Shown here: in pieces, positions 34,898 through 42,910 of the stretch
Numbering within the stretch: the stretch's first letter is position 1
Layout of the letters: every line of letters begins with the position of its first letter
DNA from: Natronobiforma cellulositropha
GTDB lineage: Archaea > Halobacteriota > Halobacteria > Halobacteriales > Natrialbaceae
NCBI RefSeq assembly: GCF_025629245.1
Contig: NZ_JANZXN010000004.1
Coordinates: forward strand, 114,858-178,857
Direction: 5' to 3'
DNA length: 64,000 bases
Translations under genes and position numbers: made by a program
Notes under the pieces: generated by a model
Databases searched by the model: none
What the model was told of the DNA's origin: nothing
Seen by the model: the letters and a program-made list of their open reading frames with translations, nothing else

Positions 34898-35554
34898 GTG
34901 TCCACACTCGAAGACGACCTCGCACGCGCCCGCGAACTCGATGTCGAAGAACTCGCCGACGCCATCGACTCGATCGGCTTCGAGTGTACCCGCTGTGGCG
35001 CGTGCTGTACGCGCGAGGACGGCGACCCCCACACCGCGACGGTCTTCCCCGACGAAGTACGGACGATCACCGGAGCGACCGGCCACGAGTGGCGCGACGT
35101 CGCCCGCCCGATGCCGTACGGACTCGCCGAGCGGGCGGACGGCACGCTCGAGGGAGAGACCTTCGAGTGGGCGCTCGAGACCGACGCCTGTGGCGACTGT
35201 ACGTTTTACGAGGAACACGACGGCGTCGGCGCGTGTACCGTCCACGACACCCGGCCGCTGATCTGTCAGACCTACCCGTTCAGCGTCGCACTCGAGGGAA
35301 CCAGCCAGCCACTCGGCGACGCCGTCGACGAACGCGGCATCGTCCGCGCACACGAGTGTGAGGGACTCGGCCGAGACATCTCCCGCGAGGACGCCCGCGA
35401 ACTGGCCCGGACGCTGAAAGAACGCGCCGTTCGCGAACTCGAGGAGGCGATTGCACTCGGCGAGCGCTACGAGCCGACACCCCGCCCCGGCGAGGTCGTC
35501 GTCCACGACTCGGAAGGGGCGAAAGACGGAGACGGGCGGCCGCTCGAGCAGTGA
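34898..35554 (+). CDS. YkgJ family cysteine-cluster protein
   Basis: This 218-residue protein of the YkgJ / zinc-iron-chelating family shows GFECTRCGACCTRED near residue 28, DACGDCTFYEE and CTVHDTRPLICQTYPF, eight conserved cysteines that would bind an Fe-S cluster or zinc. The start is GTG 34898, the only codon that precedes the family region closely. Function is unknown, though some homologues act with nucleases or oxidoreductases. Confidence 0.85.
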   Translation: MSTLEDDLARARELDVEELADAIDSIGFECTRCGACCTREDGDPHTATVFPDEVRTITGATGHEWRDVARPMPYGLAERADGTLEGETFEWALETDACGDCTFYEEHDGVGACTVHDTRPLICQTYPFSVALEGTSQPLGDAVDERGIVRAHECEGLGRDISREDARELARTLKERAVRELEEAIALGERYEPTPRPGEVVVHDSEGAKDGDGRPLEQ

Positions 35555-35602
35555 TCGAGCGCGCCGGTCCCACGCGAGCGGCCGACGGCGCTCGGAACCC
35601 GC

Positions 35603-36046
35603 TCAAAAGGTCTCTTCGATGATCTCGCCGACGGCGAAGTTCGACTTCACTTCCGACACCTCGACTTTGACGCGTTCGCCGACCTCCGCGCCGGGGACGA
35701 TGATGACGTACCCGCGCTCGACGCGGGCGATACCGTCGCCCTGCTTGCCGATGTCTTCGATCTCGACGTAGCGCGTCTCGCCGACCTCGACCGGTGGCTG
35801 GGGCTCCGAAGACGGCGGACTCGAGCGCGCACTCGAGGAACTCGAGTGTGTACTACTCGTCGAGGTAGTCGTCGAAGCGGTTCCATCAGTCGAACGGCCA
35901 CGAGAGATGAGTGCGACGCGATAGACCTCCTCGAGATCGATATCGCCGGTTTCGACCTCTTGTTTCGGGAGTTCGATGACGTATCGGTCGTCCTCGACCG
36001 TGATGTCCGTACTGAACAGACACAGGAGTTTATCAGATATTTCCAC
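35603..36046 (-). CDS. TRAM-domain protein
   Basis: This 147-residue protein has an N-terminal part (1-50) of two beta strands, a Ser/Thr-rich linker (about 52-83) and a C-terminal TRAM domain. The TRAM region reads EIEDIGKQGDGIARVERGYVIIVPGAEVGERV, core GKQGDGIARVERGYV. TRAM modules bind RNA and are abundant as standalone proteins in archaea, possibly RNA chaperones. The GTTCTATTACG on the minus strand near 36083 is a possible promoter. Confidence 0.85.
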   Translation of the reverse strand: MEISDKLLCLFSTDITVEDDRYVIELPKQEVETGDIDLEEVYRVALISRGRSTDGTASTTTSTSSTHSSSSSARSSPPSSEPQPPVEVGETRYVEIEDIGKQGDGIARVERGYVIIVPGAEVGERVKVEVSEVKSNFAVGEIIEETF

Positions 36047-36133
36047 AGTTAGACCCTCTGTTCTCTGTCTGGCGGCCCATTCGTAATAGAACTACCGACC
36101 GAGGCGAAGAAATCTGCCCCTGCGGACGCTCTC

Positions 36134-37855
36134 TCAGTCCGCTCGTGGCGATTCGCCCGCGCTCGCGACACGGCTGAGGTCGACGCTGGCCGACTCACCG
36201 CGCAGGTCGATGTCGACTGCCGCCTCGACGTCGGCGAGCGAGTCGTACGGCCGGTTGACGACGATGTCGCCCGCGCGACGGCGGCCGATTCCCGGCACCG
36301 TCTCGAGTTCTGCGAGCGACGCCGCGTTCAGATCGAGCGGGTACGGAACGCCGGTCACCGACCGGTAGCCGTGGTCGACGACGGCGACGTCGATGGCTCG
36401 TCCGAGGTCGCGCTCGCCGGGCACCGCGACCAGCAGCGGGTAGGTGCCGAGCTGGCGACCGAAGGTCATCCCGTCGCTGTGGTACTCGAGGAAGACGTTC
36501 TCGAGGACGGTTCCCGGCGGGGTGACGCGCTCGAGCATCGGGCGGTCGATCTCCTCACGAATCCGGCGTTTGTAGCGTTTGAACAGCGGCTTGTGCTCGT
36601 GAGCGATCGACGCGCCGGTCTCTGACATCTCGGTGCCGGCGAAGGCCATCACCTGCCGGATGTTGATCCGCCGGAGCATGTAACCCGCCTCGTAGACGCG
36701 CTCGAGGAAGCGCCGGTTGTGCTCGTAGGTCTCCTCGCGCTCGCCCTGGAGACCGTGTAACAGGTTGATGCCCGGGAGCAGTTTCGGCAGCCGTCGGGGC
36801 TCGCCGTCGGGTCGCCAGCCCGCCTCCTCGTTGACGATTCTGACCGCCTCGAAACACTCCTCGGCGCTCACGTTGAGGTTGTTCTGCTCCTGGACCAGCG
36901 GGTCGGCCGACTCGAGACCGAACGCCGCGGTGTCGCCGGGGGTGTTGTGCTCGGCGATGATCCGGATGCCCTCCCGAGACGCCTCGGGCCAGCGGACGAC
37001 CGTGATCGGGTTCATATTGTCGAGGTGGAGCGTCTCGAGGTCGGGCGCGACCGCGCGAATGCCGCCGTAGAGCTCGCGGAGCGCGTCGGGGTTCGGCGCC
37101 TCGCCGTCGCCGCCGTAGGCGAGGATGTCCGCCTGGCGGCCGATGCGGAAGTGTTTCACACCGTGAGCCGAGAGCGCGTCGACCTCGTCGACGACTGACG
37201 CCGGCGGCCTGAACGACGGGTTGCCGTAGAGCGGTTCCGTACAGAACGAACAGCGGTAGGCACAGCCTCGGGAGGTCTCGAGTTCGCAGATGAGGTGGTC
37301 GGGGTGGTTCGGGTGCTGTTCGACGACGAACGCCCCCGCCCGCGCCCAGCGGCTCACCTCCGAGACGTCGCGCATCCGGTTCGAGAAGCCCTCGAGTCCG
37401 CTCTCGACGAGGTCGTAGGCGGCGGCCTCGACGTCTCCCTTCGCGACGAAGTCGAAGTCGAGATCGCGACGGGCCGTCTCGGTCGCCCCCTCGTTGGTCT
37501 CGCCGACGCCGAACTTGATCGGCCCGCCCATCAGCGTGGTGCCGCTGGCCGTCCAGGCCAGCTTTCGCACCTCGTCCGGTTCGGCGGGCGTCCCGCCGAC
37601 GTACTTGCCGGGGACGGTCATCCCGCCGAGGTAGAGCAACAGGTCGGTCTCGTCGACGTCGCGCCAGCGGGCAGGGTCGTCGCGCAGCGCGTCGATGGTG
37701 TGGTAGGTGATGTTCGACGGCGAGACGCCGGCGTCGACGAGCGCACCGGCGGTGTAGCGCGGGTACGTCGAGACGTACGGCGGGACCCCGAAGTGTGCGG
37801 GTTCGTCGACGTAGCCGTCGACGAGCGTCACGGTGAGCGTCGCGGGGTCGGTCAT
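36134..37855 (-). CDS. Radical SAM protein with C-terminal helix-hairpin-helix (COG1031)
   Basis: This 573-residue protein has an N-terminal region (about 1-180) that resembles a Rossmann-like or B12-binding-like fold without a clear DxHxxG. The radical SAM Cys triad is CAYRCSFC (Cys198, 202, 205) and binds a 4Fe-4S cluster. Near 440-500 there is a beta-rich part. A helix-hairpin-helix at about 515-548 (LETVPGIGRRRAGDIVV) probably touches nucleic acid. COG1031 proteins are archaeal and uncharacterised as far as I know. It may modify tRNA or DNA, but this is inference from the HhH. Confidence 0.85.
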   Translation of the reverse strand: MTDPATLTVTLVDGYVDEPAHFGVPPYVSTYPRYTAGALVDAGVSPSNITYHTIDALRDDPARWRDVDETDLLLYLGGMTVPGKYVGGTPAEPDEVRKLAWTASGTTLMGGPIKFGVGETNEGATETARRDLDFDFVAKGDVEAAAYDLVESGLEGFSNRMRDVSEVSRWARAGAFVVEQHPNHPDHLICELETSRGCAYRCSFCTEPLYGNPSFRPPASVVDEVDALSAHGVKHFRIGRQADILAYGGDGEAPNPDALRELYGGIRAVAPDLETLHLDNMNPITVVRWPEASREGIRIIAEHNTPGDTAAFGLESADPLVQEQNNLNVSAEECFEAVRIVNEEAGWRPDGEPRRLPKLLPGINLLHGLQGEREETYEHNRRFLERVYEAGYMLRRINIRQVMAFAGTEMSETGASIAHEHKPLFKRYKRRIREEIDRPMLERVTPPGTVLENVFLEYHSDGMTFGRQLGTYPLLVAVPGERDLGRAIDVAVVDHGYRSVTGVPYPLDLNAASLAELETVPGIGRRRAGDIVVNRPYDSLADVEAAVDIDLRGESASVDLSRVASAGESPRAD

Positions 37856-37978
37856 GGCTCGGGCGTAGCCGCTCGAGCGATAAAACGGTGACTACCCGCC
37901 GTGAGCCGACGCACGCGGCCGACGGAGCGATCCGCCGCAACCCGTGCGTTGATACCGCCGGCACGGGTAGACGAGTGT

Positions 37979-38137
37979 ATGCCCGCGACGCTCGAGGTCA
38001 CCTGTACGAACGAGGAGTGTACGCTCGACATGTTCGAACTTCACTACACCTACGAGATGCCCGACGAGACGACCGTCGAGGACTTCTCGTGTCCCTACTG
38101 CGGCGAGACGGATCCGCTCGAGGAACTCGTCCTCTGA
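37979..38137 (+). CDS. 52-aa zinc-binding protein (DUF7559-like)
   Basis: This 52-residue protein, ATG 37979 to TGA 38137, has VTCTNEECTLDMFELHYTYEM core CTNEECTLDMFELHY and CPYCGETDPLEE; four cysteines can bind zinc. It matches the haloarchaeal DUF7559 pattern as I recall it. The gene is 123 bp from the divergent radical SAM gene. Role unknown. Confidence 0.75.
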   Translation: MPATLEVTCTNEECTLDMFELHYTYEMPDETTVEDFSCPYCGETDPLEELVL

Positions 38138-38325
38138 ACGACTCGAACGGTTCGCGTCAGACATTTATTTAGTTCGCATCAAAAACAATAAGAAGGTAGC
38201 CGTCGTAGAGGGGAGAAGGCAATGGTTCGATCCACGGTTTCCCGCGTTTTTCGAAAGTATTTCCGCGGTTTCGGTTACGTTTGCGTCTACCGGTGCGAAT
38301 CCGCTGCCACCCTGAGTGAGATCCA

Positions 38326-38781
38326 ATGAGCTTCAAAGACGTCCGCGAGTCGATCGGGAGCACGCTCTACCGCCAGGTCGGGCGTGCGAACAGCCACGTA
38401 CAGGAGTACCGTTCCGTCCCCGTCGACGTCCTCGAGAGTGACGACGGCTACCTCGTCGTCTTCGACGCGCCGGGCGTCACGACCGAGGACATCCAGGTGC
38501 GCTACCTCGACGGCAACGTGAAGGTACAGATCGACCGGTTCCGCCCGTTCTACGAGGGGTTCGAGATGACCTTCCCCGGCCGCGGCATGGCCCTCGGCGG
38601 TGACGTCGACCTGCCGGCGGACGCGCTCGTCGACCCCGACGCCGCGACCGCACGCCTGACCGACGTCGGAACGCTCAACATCGAGATTCCGAAGGGCGAA
38701 CCGGTCGACGACGAGGAGCGAGTGGAGCCGGTCGACGAGGAGAGCGAGTCCGAAGACGCGGAAGTCACCGTCGACGACTAG
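38326..38781 (+). CDS. Hsp20 / alpha-crystallin small heat-shock protein
   Basis: This 151-residue protein has an alpha-crystallin domain (about 28-125). VPVDVLESDDGYLVVFDAPGV at the start, core DAPGVTTEDIQVRY, and TLNIEIPKGE at the end are typical. The tail is acidic. The segment TTTTTCGAAAGTATTTCC at 38248-38265 upstream contains TTCGAA and an A/T stretch, possibly its heat-responsive promoter, with a leader of about 40 nt. It overlaps the stop of the FAD oxidoreductase gene by 4 bp. Confidence 0.88.
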   Translation: MSFKDVRESIGSTLYRQVGRANSHVQEYRSVPVDVLESDDGYLVVFDAPGVTTEDIQVRYLDGNVKVQIDRFRPFYEGFEMTFPGRGMALGGDVDLPADALVDPDAATARLTDVGTLNIEIPKGEPVDDEERVEPVDEESESEDAEVTVDD

Positions 38782-39977
38782 TCGATCACGAGTCCTTCGA
38801 CGATTTCGAACGACTCGTCGCCGCGGAACCTGGCCGGATCGAAGCCGTCGAGCCCATCGCTCGAGCGGTCTCCGAGACCGCCGTCGGCGAGTATCTGCGT
38901 CGCGACCCGCTCACCGAACGCCGGTGCGCGCATGAACCCGTGGCCGTGAAAGCCGGTCGCGACGTAGATGCCCTCTTCGAGTTCGCCGACCAGCGGGTCG
39001 CCGTCCGGTGTCGCCGTACAGAGACCCGCCCACGCCCGGTCGTCGGCGGCGGGGGCAGCGTCGACGGCCGGCAGACGGTGAGCGACGCGCGAGCGAATCT
39101 CGCGGGCGAACCCCTCGTCGGCGTCGCGGTCGTACGCCTCCGGATCCGCCTCGACCGTTTCGGTGCCGTTGCCCGCGAGCACGCCCTCGGGATGCGGTCT
39201 GAGGTACAGCTCGTCGGTCGCGTCGTACCACATCGGCTCGTCGACGCCCGCGCCCTCGAGCGCGAGCACGGCCGCCTGCACGCGGTAGGGCTTCATCGCG
39301 AGCGCGAGTCCGGCGTCCTCGAGCAGACGGGTGGTGTGTGCACCCGCGGTGACGAGAACCGCGTCGAACGTCCGCTCGCGCCCGCCGTCGACGATGCGCG
39401 GCGGATCGCTTCGCACCTCGACCGGCGTCTGTGTCTCGAGTGTTGCCCCGGCGCCGGTGGCCGCCGCCGCGAGACAGGCCGTGTACGCCGCGGGGTCGGT
39501 GTAGCCCGCCGCACCCGCGACGCCGGCGACCGCGACGTCGTCGGTTCGAAGCGAGGGAAATCGGTCTCCGAGCGCCTCGGCGTCCATCTCGAGGGCGATC
39601 ACGCCGGCGGCCTGCATGCGTGGGAGGTGGTCGGAGATTGCGCCGGCGCTCCGGTCGTCGCCCTCGCGCGCGAACCAGACGTAGGGACACTCGACGAACG
39701 GGAACGTCTCGTCGCCGGCGAGCCTGCGCAGGCGTTCGATCGCTTCACCGGCGATGTCGGCGTCGCGCTCGTCCGCGAAGGCGTCGTAGCACACCCCCGC
39801 CGCCCGCCCGCTCGCACCGCTCGCGACGCCACCGCGGTCGTAGAGCGTGACCGTCGCTCCCCGCCGTGCGAGGTCGTAGGCCGCCGTCGTGCCGACTGCG
39901 CCAGCGCCGACGACGGCCACCTCGAGCGATCCCGTCGTGTCGATACGCACCTCGTCGGCCAGCAACGGGTCAGACAT
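38778..39977 (-). CDS. FAD-dependent oxidoreductase (DAO family)
   Basis: This 399-residue enzyme of the D-amino-acid oxidase / glycine oxidase fold starts with LEVAVVGAGAVGTTAAYDLARRGATVTLYDRG, core VVGAGAVGTTAA, the ADP-binding Rossmann motif with terminal Asp. It ends with GIYVATGFHGHGFMRAPA, the FAD ribityl contact. The substrate is probably an amine or amino acid. ATG 39977 is decided by GGAGGT at 39985-39990, 7 bases upstream, an ideal Shine-Dalgarno; GTG 40055 is not needed. A mini-ORF ends across this start (TGA overlapping ATGTCTGA). Confidence 0.88.
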   Translation of the reverse strand: MSDPLLADEVRIDTTGSLEVAVVGAGAVGTTAAYDLARRGATVTLYDRGGVASGASGRAAGVCYDAFADERDADIAGEAIERLRRLAGDETFPFVECPYVWFAREGDDRSAGAISDHLPRMQAAGVIALEMDAEALGDRFPSLRTDDVAVAGVAGAAGYTDPAAYTACLAAAATGAGATLETQTPVEVRSDPPRIVDGGRERTFDAVLVTAGAHTTRLLEDAGLALAMKPYRVQAAVLALEGAGVDEPMWYDATDELYLRPHPEGVLAGNGTETVEADPEAYDRDADEGFAREIRSRVAHRLPAVDAAPAADDRAWAGLCTATPDGDPLVGELEEGIYVATGFHGHGFMRAPAFGERVATQILADGGLGDRSSDGLDGFDPARFRGDESFEIVEGLVID

Positions 39978-40068
39978 CGCCGAGACCTCCGCACGCTCGA
40001 GGGCGCTTCCTTCGATACTCGTCTCCGGGACGGGCGAGTCGGTCACCGACCGCACGGCTGTCTCTCAT
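39970..40068 (-). CDS. Possible leaderless leader peptide ORF, 32 aa
   Basis: ATG 40068 opens 32 codons (MRDSRAVGDRLARPGDE, then a basic part) that end at TGA 39970-39972, inside the first codons of the FAD oxidoreductase (ATGTCTGA overlap). CTTTAAGTA on the minus strand lies 25-33 bp before it, so the transcript would begin at this ATG. It may serve to couple translation to the oxidoreductase. Whether the peptide is functional is unknown; low confidence as a gene. Confidence 0.35.
   Translation of the reverse strand: MRDSRAVGDRLARPGDEYRRKRPRACGGLGDV
39985..39990 (-). promoter_or_regulatory. Shine-Dalgarno GGAGGT for the FAD oxidoreductase
   Basis: GGAGGT on the minus strand is followed by 7 bases and then ATG 39977. 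Most starts in this window are leaderless, so this site decides an otherwise ambiguous start. Confidence 0.7.
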
Positions 40069-40127
40069 GGGAGTCTCTGCGTACGGCGATTACTTAAAGC
40101 GTCAGCCGTCCGTCCGACGCGGTCGGC

Positions 40128-40916
40128 TCAGAGGAACGAGGCGAGTCCACAGGCGGGATAGCCGACGACCGTCGTCGCCCCGGCGGCTTTGAGCGCCGCG
40201 ACGTCCGCACGAATCTCGTCGTCGGTACCGACGAGGGCGTACTCGCGCGCCGCCTCGAGTAACACCTCGCGCGTGCGGCCGCTCGCCGTGGCGTCGACCG
40301 GCGCGTCGGCGGTGAGCGTCTCGGCGACGGGCCGGCGGCGAGCGACGTACGCGCCGACCGCGTCGAGGACGGTGTCGGGGTCACTCGAGCGGACCGTCGG
40401 TGCGTAGATGGCGACGTCGGCGTCGAAGCCGGCGCTCCGGAGGGCGCGCAGGTCGCGCCGAGTCGTCCGCGTGAGTAACTCGTACTGGGTCGCGCCGGTG
40501 GCGAGGGCGACGCGCTCGATGCCCTCGGTGCCCACCCAGCCGTTCGGGTCGTACTCGAGGGCCGCGGCGAGTCTGGGTGCGACCGCGCGCCGGCGTTCAT
40601 CGGTGCGCAGGTACGACGGGTGGCCAGCGACGAAGACGCACTCGACCGACGCGGGCAGCGCCTCGAGTGTGGAGTTGTCGCCGAGTGGGTCGAAGCCGTC
40701 GGCGCGTACCGGGACCGTCAGGCGGACGGTGTGTGCACGCGCCAGCGTCTCGAGCGTCGACGCGTCGGGGACGTGTTCGGGTCCCTCGTAGTCGACCGCC
40801 AGCGTCGCGACCGGAGCGTCCGCCGCGCGCGTGAGGACACACTCGGTGGGCTTCAGCGCCAGCGCGTCGAGACCGACGACGGCCGACGCGCCGTCGGTGG
40901 GTGGTGACTCTAGCAT
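40128..40916 (-). CDS. DUF7388-like protein, possible TIM-barrel
   Basis: This 262-residue protein has short alternating beta/alpha stretches. Conserved-looking parts are VVGLDALALKPTECVLTRA, TVRLTVPVRADGFDPLG, FVAGHPSYL, NGWVGTEGIERVALATGATQYELLTRTT (core GTEGIERVALATGATQYEL), and a C-terminal GYPACGLASFL. It fits the haloarchaeal DUF7388 family and the layout recalls luciferase-like F420 oxidoreductases, but that is only an impression. It has one terminal Cys. ATG 40916 opens the frame. It is 74 bp from the FAD oxidoreductase leader on the same strand. Confidence 0.65.
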   Translation of the reverse strand: MLESPPTDGASAVVGLDALALKPTECVLTRAADAPVATLAVDYEGPEHVPDASTLETLARAHTVRLTVPVRADGFDPLGDNSTLEALPASVECVFVAGHPSYLRTDERRRAVAPRLAAALEYDPNGWVGTEGIERVALATGATQYELLTRTTRRDLRALRSAGFDADVAIYAPTVRSSDPDTVLDAVGAYVARRRPVAETLTADAPVDATASGRTREVLLEAAREYALVGTDDEIRADVAALKAAGATTVVGYPACGLASFL

Positions 40917-41054
40917 CGTCTCGAGGGACGGGCGAGCGCGGCCGTCGGTTCCCGACGAGGCGCACCCCGTGTGTTATCACTCCGCTTGCGGTCGGTGTGG
41001 AAAAAGCTGGCGCTTCCGCCGCGTGGTCGGCGGGAGTGGGTCTCGTGGGCGACG

Positions 41055-41975
41055 TCAGAGCGCGGTCAGCCGCACCGACCAGAAGTCGGCGAACGCGTCC
41101 TCGAGTGCGGATTTCGGTGCGCCGGTCGCGTCGACGGTCGCGACGGCGTCCGGCGCGAGGTCCGCGGCGAGTTGGTCGACGAGGTCGGTCCCGCCGACGA
41201 GGTAGAGCCGCTCTGCTGCGCGTTCCTCGAGTGCCTCCCGACACCGCTCGAGGTGGGCGTCGATCTGTTCCTCGCGGCGGCGCTCGAAGCGCGCCTGGGA
41301 GAAGCCACCCTTCGAGTGGCTGCCTTTGACCTCGCTCTCGAAGCCGCGGTAGGCGACGCGCTCGTCACCCTCGTAGATGCCGAGCGCGAAGAGATCCGCG
41401 CGAACGAGCGCCAGCGTGTACCGGCCGCTCGGACGGACCCAGGAGCGCTCGAGCGCGAACCGGTCGCTCCAGGTCGGCTCCGGCGTCGGAACGAGCGGAC
41501 CCGAGAGGGCGACGGCGAGCACGCCCGCATCGTCGAGACAGACCAGACAGGGGGCGGCTTCCGCGAGTCGGCGGCGCAGACGGCCGTCGCCGAGCGTCTC
41601 GGTGACGGCGTCGGGAACGTCGCCGTCGGCGCCGATCCCCGCGGTCAGCGCGCCTTCCGGACCCGTCTCGAACGACGACAGGCGGTCGAACACCTCGTCG
41701 ACCCGCCTACCCCGGAGCCGCTCGACTCGAGCCGGCGGTGACGCCTCGCGCTCGCCGTCGCTCGCGCGAGCGCGTTCGAGTTCGCCCTCGAGTTGAGCGA
41801 GGCGGTCCTCGAGTCGGTTGCGTTGCTCTTCGACGCGCTGGCGGTCGGTGACGGCGTCTGCGCGCCGGTCGGATTCAGCCTCGTAGCGCCGTCTCAGCCG
41901 CTCGTTCTCGGTCTCGAGTTCGTCGATTCGCTCCCGGAGGGGAGCGCGACCGAGTAGCCGGTCGAACACGGACAT
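41055..41975 (-). CDS. aVms1 / eRF1-like peptidyl-tRNA hydrolase
   Basis: This 306-residue protein starts with a coiled coil (about residues 15-75, heptads in ERIDELETENERLRRRYEAE, core DELETENERLRRRY). An eRF1 domain-2-like fold follows (about 110-300). SHSKGGFSQARFERRREEQ holds the Gln corresponding to the GGQ-like loop of Vms1/ANKZF1, which cuts nascent chains from tRNA on stalled ribosomes. ATG 41975 is the start. It suggests a ribosome-rescue role. A 16-bp-arm inverted repeat lies between it and the upstream gene. Confidence 0.85.
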   Translation of the reverse strand: MSVFDRLLGRAPLRERIDELETENERLRRRYEAESDRRADAVTDRQRVEEQRNRLEDRLAQLEGELERARASDGEREASPPARVERLRGRRVDEVFDRLSSFETGPEGALTAGIGADGDVPDAVTETLGDGRLRRRLAEAAPCLVCLDDAGVLAVALSGPLVPTPEPTWSDRFALERSWVRPSGRYTLALVRADLFALGIYEGDERVAYRGFESEVKGSHSKGGFSQARFERRREEQIDAHLERCREALEERAAERLYLVGGTDLVDQLAADLAPDAVATVDATGAPKSALEDAFADFWSVRLTAL

Positions 41976-42025
41976 TCGGCTGAACACGCGCGAGCCGACC
42001 ACTTCTAGGTTCCGACGGGTCGCGC

Positions 42026-42104
42026 ATACCGTCGGCTGTACGTCGGTACCGGAGACCGCGCCCCATCGTGCGGCCCACCGAAATGTCGGTACAGCCGACA
42101 GTAT
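42026..42104. repeat. Inverted repeat with 16-bp arms
   Basis: ATACCGTCGGCTGTAC (42026-42041) pairs with GTACAGCCGACAGTAT (42089-42104) with one mismatch and a 47-bp loop. It begins in the stop codon of the DUF5802 gene (minus strand), so its transcript could form a 3' stem-loop. It may act as a terminator or RNA-stability element. Each arm also neighbours a GTCGGTA direct repeat (42042 and 42085). Confidence 0.6.
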
Positions 42105-42481
42105 CAGGTGCCGGCCGACCAGTCGGTGTCGGTCGCCGCCGCCAACCCGCCCGCGAGACCGAGTAGCTGTCGGGCGCGCTCTCTGCGCGCGAGAAACACC
42201 TCCTCGAGTGAGGGTGGGTTGCTGATCGACGTCCCCTCGAGGAGTCCCCTGGGGACGGCGAGCGTGTTCGTCGGAACCGCGTCGTCGCCGTGGACGGCGA
42301 AGTGGGCGGACTCGAGTTTCATCACGAGCGGGGCGTCGAGCGGTTCGACGCCCTCGCCGGTGGTGTACAGTTCCTCGTTGACGCGTTCGTGCTGTTCGCT
42401 GTGCATCACCGCGTGATCGCCGTCGGTCGGCGTCACGTAGAGGCGCCCGAGATAGTAGCTTCGCGAGAACACCTCGAACAT
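42104..42481 (-). CDS. DUF5802 protein
   Basis: This 125-residue protein of the haloarchaeal DUF5802 family starts MFEVFSRSYYLGRLYVTPTDGD and has MHSEQHERVNEELYTTGEG in the middle, then PRGLLEGTSISNPPSLEEV. Function is unknown. ATG 42481 is chosen over 42511 because CCTTATGTT lies 27-34 bp upstream. An inverted repeat follows directly after the stop. Confidence 0.85.
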   Translation of the reverse strand: MFEVFSRSYYLGRLYVTPTDGDHAVMHSEQHERVNEELYTTGEGVEPLDAPLVMKLESAHFAVHGDDAVPTNTLAVPRGLLEGTSISNPPSLEEVFLARRERARQLLGLAGGLAAATDTDWSAGT

Positions 42482-42504
42482 GTTACCATCACCCAGGGTT
42501 CGAG

Positions 42505-42789
42505 CTAACATAAGGGTTGCCCGGACCGCTTAAGGGGAGCGCTTTCAAGCCACTCACAGGCGGCTGCTCGCACGAACGCACACCACTCGACGCCCGGCCG
42601 GGCAGCTGCCGACGCCGAGAAACCGTTCGAACCGTCCTCGAACACCCAACGGGCGTCCGGTTCGACGGGGACAGTATCGATTGAGACGATGTACACACCG
42701 CTCGCAGCCATCGCCCGGAGACCGACCTGAGAGGACGGTTTCTGCGGAACGATCGCGAGCGGGTGTGCACTGACTTTCAGTGACACCAT
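42505..42789 (-). CDS. Doubtful ORF, 94 aa
   Basis: ATG 42789 opens 94 codons that fill the gap between two clear genes. About two thirds of the codons end in G or C, less than in neighbours, and the stop TAG lies inside the TATA element of the DUF5802 gene. The protein (MVSLKVSAHPLAIVPQKPSS, then VYIVSIDTVPVEPDARWVFE) matches nothing I know. It could be a real fast-evolving gene, a decayed one, or nothing. The rest of the gap (42790-42878) shows no feature. Confidence 0.25.
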   Translation of the reverse strand: MVSLKVSAHPLAIVPQKPSSQVGLRAMAASGVYIVSIDTVPVEPDARWVFEDGSNGFSASAAARPGVEWCAFVRAAACEWLESAPLKRSGQPLC

Positions 42790-42910
42790 AATTTCGACGG
42801 CGTTTCTCGGGGATGAACCCAAAGAACCGACGTGAACGTCTCGGGATGGTGAGTGAACGGTTCGAACGAAGATCCGGCTTTTTAAGATATTTGGACGAGA
42901 GAAACAGGTA

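Noticed and set aside
38225-38250. GGTTCGATCC, a T-loop-like sequence suggesting a tRNA
   Set aside because: The flanking bases do not pair as a T-stem, and no D-arm, anticodon arm or acceptor stem can be drawn. No tRNA is visible.
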